Positions 62,101 through 64,000 of a DNA stretch of 64,000 nt are shown in pieces (position 1 is the first letter of the stretch; each line of letters starts with the position of its first letter). The DNA is taken from the NCBI GenBank assembly GCA_949825025.1, contig OX463779.1, positions 45,369,520 through 45,433,519 on the forward strand, in the 5' to 3' direction. The translations under genes and the position numbers were made by a program. Source of the stretch: Siphlonurus alternatus (lineage: Eukaryota; Arthropoda; Insecta; Ephemeroptera; Siphlonuridae). The notes beneath the pieces are model-generated. The model was not told where the DNA came from, did no database searches, and was given only the letters and a program-made list of their open reading frames with translations.

Positions 62101-62978
62101 ATATTTTTGAGCTGAAACAATATATCGACGAGGTATGAAAAATATCCCAACTCCACTGGTAAGCTGGAAAAAATATACTAACTCCTTTTTCCTTGGAGTT
62201 AGGATATATATTTTTTTCAGCTTACCAATGGAGTTAGGATATTTTTCCGCTACCACGTCAATATATTATTAACAGTAATATAAATATGGCAACCAAAGAG
62301 TATTTTCAAAAAGTGTGTCTTCTTGGGGTGTCTTCCGTATTAGGTTCAGAACTTTCAGAACATATGAGTGATTACGGACCGACTCTGAACAAAAACATTG
62401 ACTTCAGAACAAAAAATAACGGAACACTTTCAGAACGTTCTTTTTCGCGGTAATACGCATCAGTTTAAAAAAAATACGGAAAAGAGAGAACTGTTCACTG
62501 GCTTCAGAAATTTTAACATAAAACTCACGAAACAGTTATTGATCACCAATTAAGCAAAGATTTACCTCAAATCAAACAGTTATCACGTAGGTTGCACAGG
62601 TTTGTTACGTACTTTTCAAATTTCCCCCAAAAAATTGTCATCAGCTGACTCTAGTTCCGATAGTTCGGAGGAAAAGTTTGCAACACTCGGAACCTCTTTT
62701 TTGAAGTCAGCTGACTCACTTCGGGTAACCTCGAAAATGGTTCTGAACATTCAGAACTTAATTTCGGAACGCCAAATCGAAGGTTCCGAACTTAATACGG
62801 AGTACACCCTTGTATTCACTGGTGTCATAACCCACATGACAATTCCACTATACTGTTCCATTTCCAGAAAATTGATGCCTCTACAATAGAAGATTTCTAC
62901 GGCCTGACGTCCGACATCCAGAAATCCTCGGAGACCGGCTACATACTGTTCTACCAATCCAGGGACTGCTCAGCATGA
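50587..62978 (+). CDS. USP46: Ubiquitin carboxyl-terminal hydrolase, USP12/USP46 type
   Basis: Exons 50587-50589, 50776-50856, 51634-51850, 53751-53831, 57032-57177, 59193-59348, 60607-60744, 61236-61379 and 62868-62978 splice in frame to 358 residues (human USP46 366, USP12 370). This is a C19 cysteine protease that removes ubiquitin and works with WDR48/UAF1 and WDR20. The Cys box is FGNTCYSN with catalytic Cys33. The His box is [14 protein letters not shown] with His302, and the FDDD at 316-319 supplies the Asp. Zinc-ribbon cysteines are 171/174 (CLNC) and 218/221 (CDNC). Other blocks are [20 protein letters not shown] and [11 protein letters not shown]. The insert at about 129-152 is short and Ser/Gln-rich; in Drosophila, as I recall, this loop is longer. 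The start codon is the last three bases of exon 1. Introns carry many MITEs. Poly(A) signal AATAAA at 63291. USP12 and USP46 are vertebrate duplicates, so the symbol covers both. Confidence 0.98.
51038..51198. mobile_element. CAGTATTACARATCTTAG repeat, copy 2, USP46 intron 2
   Basis: The left end CAGTAGTATCAGTCTAACAG continues ATCTTAG, and the right end is CTAAGATCTGTAATACTG followed by TA. The core ACCTGTAGACTCTATGGCGCC-type sequence matches the 45005 copy. Confidence 0.62.
51851..53750. other. USP46 intron 3
   Basis: 1.9 kb of AT-rich sequence with short GC-richer patches (52380-52450, 52800-52960, 53030-53130) and a TGACGTCA at 52410. Short frames occur but none matches a family or has splice sites that would fit the flanking phases. 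Confidence 0.6.
54130..54395. mobile_element. Foldback MITE copy truncated by the transposon
   Basis: The left arm GACAACCTACATGTATGC then TTGCAGAAATTAATACC, with CAGATTTTTTCAGATATTTT and a right-arm start GTCTCTAAAAAATCTGAA. The sequence stops at the (AT)n border of the 2.5-kb element, and its remaining right end is not found beyond that element. Confidence 0.65.
55053..55417. mobile_element. Tc1/mariner-like MITE nested in the transposon
   Basis: The ends CAGTCTTTCAAACGTTAGAA and the complement TTCTAACGTTTGAAAGACTG continue TACCC/GGGTA and are flanked by TA on both sides (55051-55052, 55418-55419). CAGT ends with a TA duplication are standard for mariner-type elements. No transposase inside. 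Confidence 0.8.
55732..56235 (-). pseudogene. Frameshifted transposon-associated ORF
   Basis: On the minus strand, one frame (56235 to 55872) reads on from [15 protein letters not shown] through [19 protein letters not shown] to [13 protein letters not shown] and [14 protein letters not shown], then stops. The overlapping frame picks up at [16 protein letters not shown], then TIRNW, and ends at 55732. The order RQYFL ... KVC..MY..TL....K.IRNW is one I associate with a large uncharacterised arthropod family, probably transposon-borne, whose name I cannot give. A single shift near 55880 would link the two frames, so it is a decayed gene or a sequencing error. No catalytic core is visible. Confidence 0.6.
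57274..57650 (+). repeat. tRNA-Asp-like SINE in USP46 intron 5
   Basis: The head has an A box TGGTGTAGTGG, an anticodon region GGCTCTCGTCCGAGAG (GTC) and a B box GGTTCAATTCC. The body that follows (GCAGCTTACGGCTGTCTGTA, GAGTGCAGGAAAGGGATCTG) differs from the other SINE families here, and the end at about 57650 is uncertain. Confidence 0.7.
57755..57900 (+). repeat. Diverged SINE central domain
   Basis: CATTCTGACTAAGGTTCACA, TGATTCTCTCAAGTCACAAC and AAAAGATGCTGG follow the order of the central domain in the 20389 SINE. No head was recognised. Confidence 0.45.
57901..59192. other. Rest of USP46 intron 5
   Basis: A fragment of the CAGTATTACA repeat at about 58166-58205, a TGACGTCA at 58478 in a GC-richer patch (58290-58560), poly-T tracts, and the tetranucleotide repeat. 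No exon seen. Confidence 0.6.
59048..59145 (+). repeat. (TTTA)n microsatellite
   Basis: About 95 bp of TTTA units ending about 50 bp before USP46 exon 6. Confidence 0.95.
59461..60180. mobile_element. Foldback MITE split by a nested insertion, USP46 intron 6
   Basis: The left arm AATGGACAACGTGCATGAAA, then ATTGCAGAAATGAATAAAGG; the right arm TTCATTTTTGCAAT, then TCATGTAGATTGTCCATT. The centre is interrupted at its TTAA by the element at 59669-60039. Otherwise close to the 47190 copy. Confidence 0.85.
59669..60039. mobile_element. 371-bp TTAA insertion nested in a MITE
   Basis: Flanked by TTAA at 59665-59668 and 60040-60043. The ends read AGGGACAGGGGAC and GTCCTATGTCCCT. The interrupted sequence GCCAAC-TTAA-ATTACAG is present intact in the paralogous MITE at 47190, so both the borders and the TTAA duplication are directly supported. 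The interior is non-coding and contains a TGACGTCA (59798). Confidence 0.9.
60198..60544. mobile_element. TTAA-flanked foldback MITE, GGGTAAGG family, copy 3
   Basis: The ends GGGTAAGGTAACGCCACC and GGTGGCGTTACCTTACCC are flanked by TTAA at 60194-60197 and 60545-60548. The arms include ATCAGGTATACAAATACG and AACTAGATCGTATTTG. It ends 62 bp before USP46 exon 7. Confidence 0.88.
61501..61837. mobile_element. TTAA-flanked foldback MITE, GGGTAAGG family, copy 4
   Basis: Same ends and arms as copy 3, with TTAA at 61497-61500 and 61838-61841. It and copy 3 are the most alike of the four copies. Located in USP46 intron 8. Confidence 0.88.
62113..62265. repeat. Hairpin repeat in USP46 intron 8
   Basis: GGTATGAAAAATATCCCAAC and CACTGGTAAGCTGGAAAAAA, then ATACTAACTCC, pair with GGAGTTAGGATATATATTTT, TTCAGCTTACCAATGGAG and TAGGATATTTTTCCGCTACC. 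No coding capacity. Confidence 0.65.
62325..62810. mobile_element. Element with inverted ends in USP46 intron 8
   Basis: The left end GGGTGTCTTCCGTATTAGGT (then TCAGAAC) and the right end GTTCCGAACTTAATACGG (then AGTACACCC) are inverted copies. The interior repeats AGAAC/GAACC-type motifs. An open frame across it (62602-62889) is non-coding and is interrupted by the exon 9 acceptor. Confidence 0.65.
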
Positions 62979-63290
62979 TCTACATAGTGTAGTGCTACAA
63001 AATTATGAAGAAATTGGACCTGAATAGGACACCATTCCAAAGATATTCTCAGAATATTTGAGGTTATAGTTATTTAACATCTAATCACAACCCAACTAAT
63101 TTAATTGGGATTAAGTAATTTTATCTTTATATATATATAGGCAGCTCTTGTACAAAAAATTAAAATAACAATTATAATATTAATTATAAAAAAATAAAAT
63201 GTAACTATTCGTGTAGTAAAATATTGACTTGATTGTACATATTATTAATATTGTTGCGTAGTAGCTGGATACTACTGTATCAAATGTTTT

Positions 63291-63296
63291 AATAAA
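63291..63296 (+). terminator. USP46: Poly(A) signal of USP46
   Basis: AATAAA 313 bp after the stop codon and before the oppositely oriented next gene; it is the most plausible signal in that interval. Confidence 0.55.
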
Positions 63297-63406
63297 TTGG
63301 ATAATAATCCCTTCTTAACAATTATTGTTTTTCTTTTTAATTTAGAGACTTCGGGTGTAGATAGAAAGGAACAAAAAATGTTGGAAACTTATTTTTATTT
63401 TCTGAT

Positions 63407-63493
63407 TTAAGCAATGAACTCATAGGGGATGGGCGCAAGCATGACAGGTTCCTCCTTGCCACTCACGATGTGGGCGGGCCTGGGCTGCTTGGG
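63407..63493 (-). CDS. Probable terminal coding exon of an unidentified gene (partial)
   Basis: On the minus strand, a pyrimidine-rich acceptor (TTTATGTTTCAG) at 63494 is followed by 28 codons, PKQPRPAHIVSGKEE then PVMLAPIPYEFIA, and a TAA at 63407-63409. A complement of AATAAA follows at about 63395. The GC content is clearly above that of the flanks and matches the other exons. I do not recognise the protein. The rest of the gene would lie upstream, beyond 64000; no further exon was found between 63494 and the window edge. Confidence 0.55.
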   Translation of the reverse strand, partial: PKQPRPAHIVSGKEEPVMLAPIPYEFIA

Positions 63494-64000
63494 CTGAAAC
63501 ATAAAGAGGAAAGGTTAAATTACAAGGTTCTGCATCCATCTAGGGTACAAGGGATGCCTGATGGCAAAACAGGACCAGCAAGTTTAAAAATACTGTTAAC
63601 AAAACACTAATGGTCGTAAGTTGCAGCCACCTATCCGAGAATAATCCGAGGATTATCCATGGATTATTTACTAATTAACATTAAATTTCTCCGATTTTTC
63701 TAGGATAGGTTGGCTGCAACTTACGGCCATCAATGATGGATAAAATGAAGGGCAAAATAAATAGCATTGCAATCAAAATTTTCCTCTCCTTTTGTCTCAA
63801 GACAGAGAAACCAGCCAAGGTAATCACGATTTTAATATTGAATGAATAACTAATAACTTTCTATTGAATAACTTTAAAAATCAACTTGTTAATATAGAGC
63901 TAACTTTATTTCAAAACTGGCAAAGATTTCCTAATAAGAGTATAAATTGGTTCATTATTAATATTAATGATCGAGTTCACCAACATCAATCTAAACAAAG
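63494..64000. other. Probable intron of the unidentified minus-strand gene
   Basis: AT-rich apart from the small hairpin at 63611-63729. No second exon visible. Confidence 0.4.
63611..63729. mobile_element. Short hairpin MITE
   Basis: The arms TGGTCGTAAGTTGCAGCCAC, continuing CTATCC, and GGATAGGTTGGCTGCAACTT, continuing ACGGCCA, enclose a centre with GATTATCCATGGATTATT. Non-coding. Confidence 0.72.

Noticed and set aside
62602..62889. Plus-strand frame of 95 codons before USP46 exon 9
   Set aside because: It lies within the 62325-62810 element and runs into exon 9 in the wrong frame.

Overview
This window looks like one scaffold piece of an AT-rich arthropod nuclear genome. The genes are split into short, relatively GC-rich coding exons with GT-AG introns. 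The protein sequences, especially the USP12/46 deubiquitinase, are closest to what I know of arthropod orthologues. The introns and spacers are AT-rich and full of microsatellites, SINEs and foldback DNA elements. A crustacean is plausible from the density of simple repeats and MITEs, but the sequence alone does not fix the taxon. A 200-base run of N (7065-7264) is an assembly gap.

Layout. 1-26,242: no convincing gene, only foldback/MITE elements, SINEs and simple repeats. 26,243-40,608 (minus): a four-exon gene for a small secreted, probably GPI-anchored, ten-cysteine protein of three-finger (Ly6/uPAR-like) character. 41,091-43,230 (plus): signal peptidase complex subunit 3 (SPCS3/Spase22-23), five exons and 179 residues, with a U12-type AT-AC intron followed directly by a GC-AG intron. 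46,113-49,736 (minus): a complete four-exon SIKE1/FGFR1OP2-family coiled-coil protein of 208 residues. 50,587-62,978 (plus): a complete nine-exon USP12/USP46 deubiquitinase of 358 residues, whose ATG forms the last three bases of exon 1. 63,407-63,493 (minus): a likely terminal coding exon of a further gene that runs off the right edge.

The genes are housekeeping or signalling genes with no obvious shared pathway. Two pairs are head-to-head (Ly6-like/SPCS3 about 0.5 kb apart; SIKE/USP46 under 1 kb apart), so each pair may share a bidirectional promoter.

Mobile DNA dominates. There are at least five foldback families inserted at TTAA, one with a matching empty site in a paralogous repeat. A hAT-like element built of GGATGC repeats has a perfect 8-bp target duplication. 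A ~2.5-kb transposon has 159-bp terminal inverted repeats that are themselves tandem arrays; it carries a frameshifted ORF and a nested mariner-like MITE. 5S-rRNA-headed and tRNA-headed SINEs share a central domain. The 8-bp palindrome TGACGTCA occurs 17 times, many inside these foldbacks.

Exons were joined by eye from reading frame, splice signals and remembered family sequence; no alignment or database search was run.
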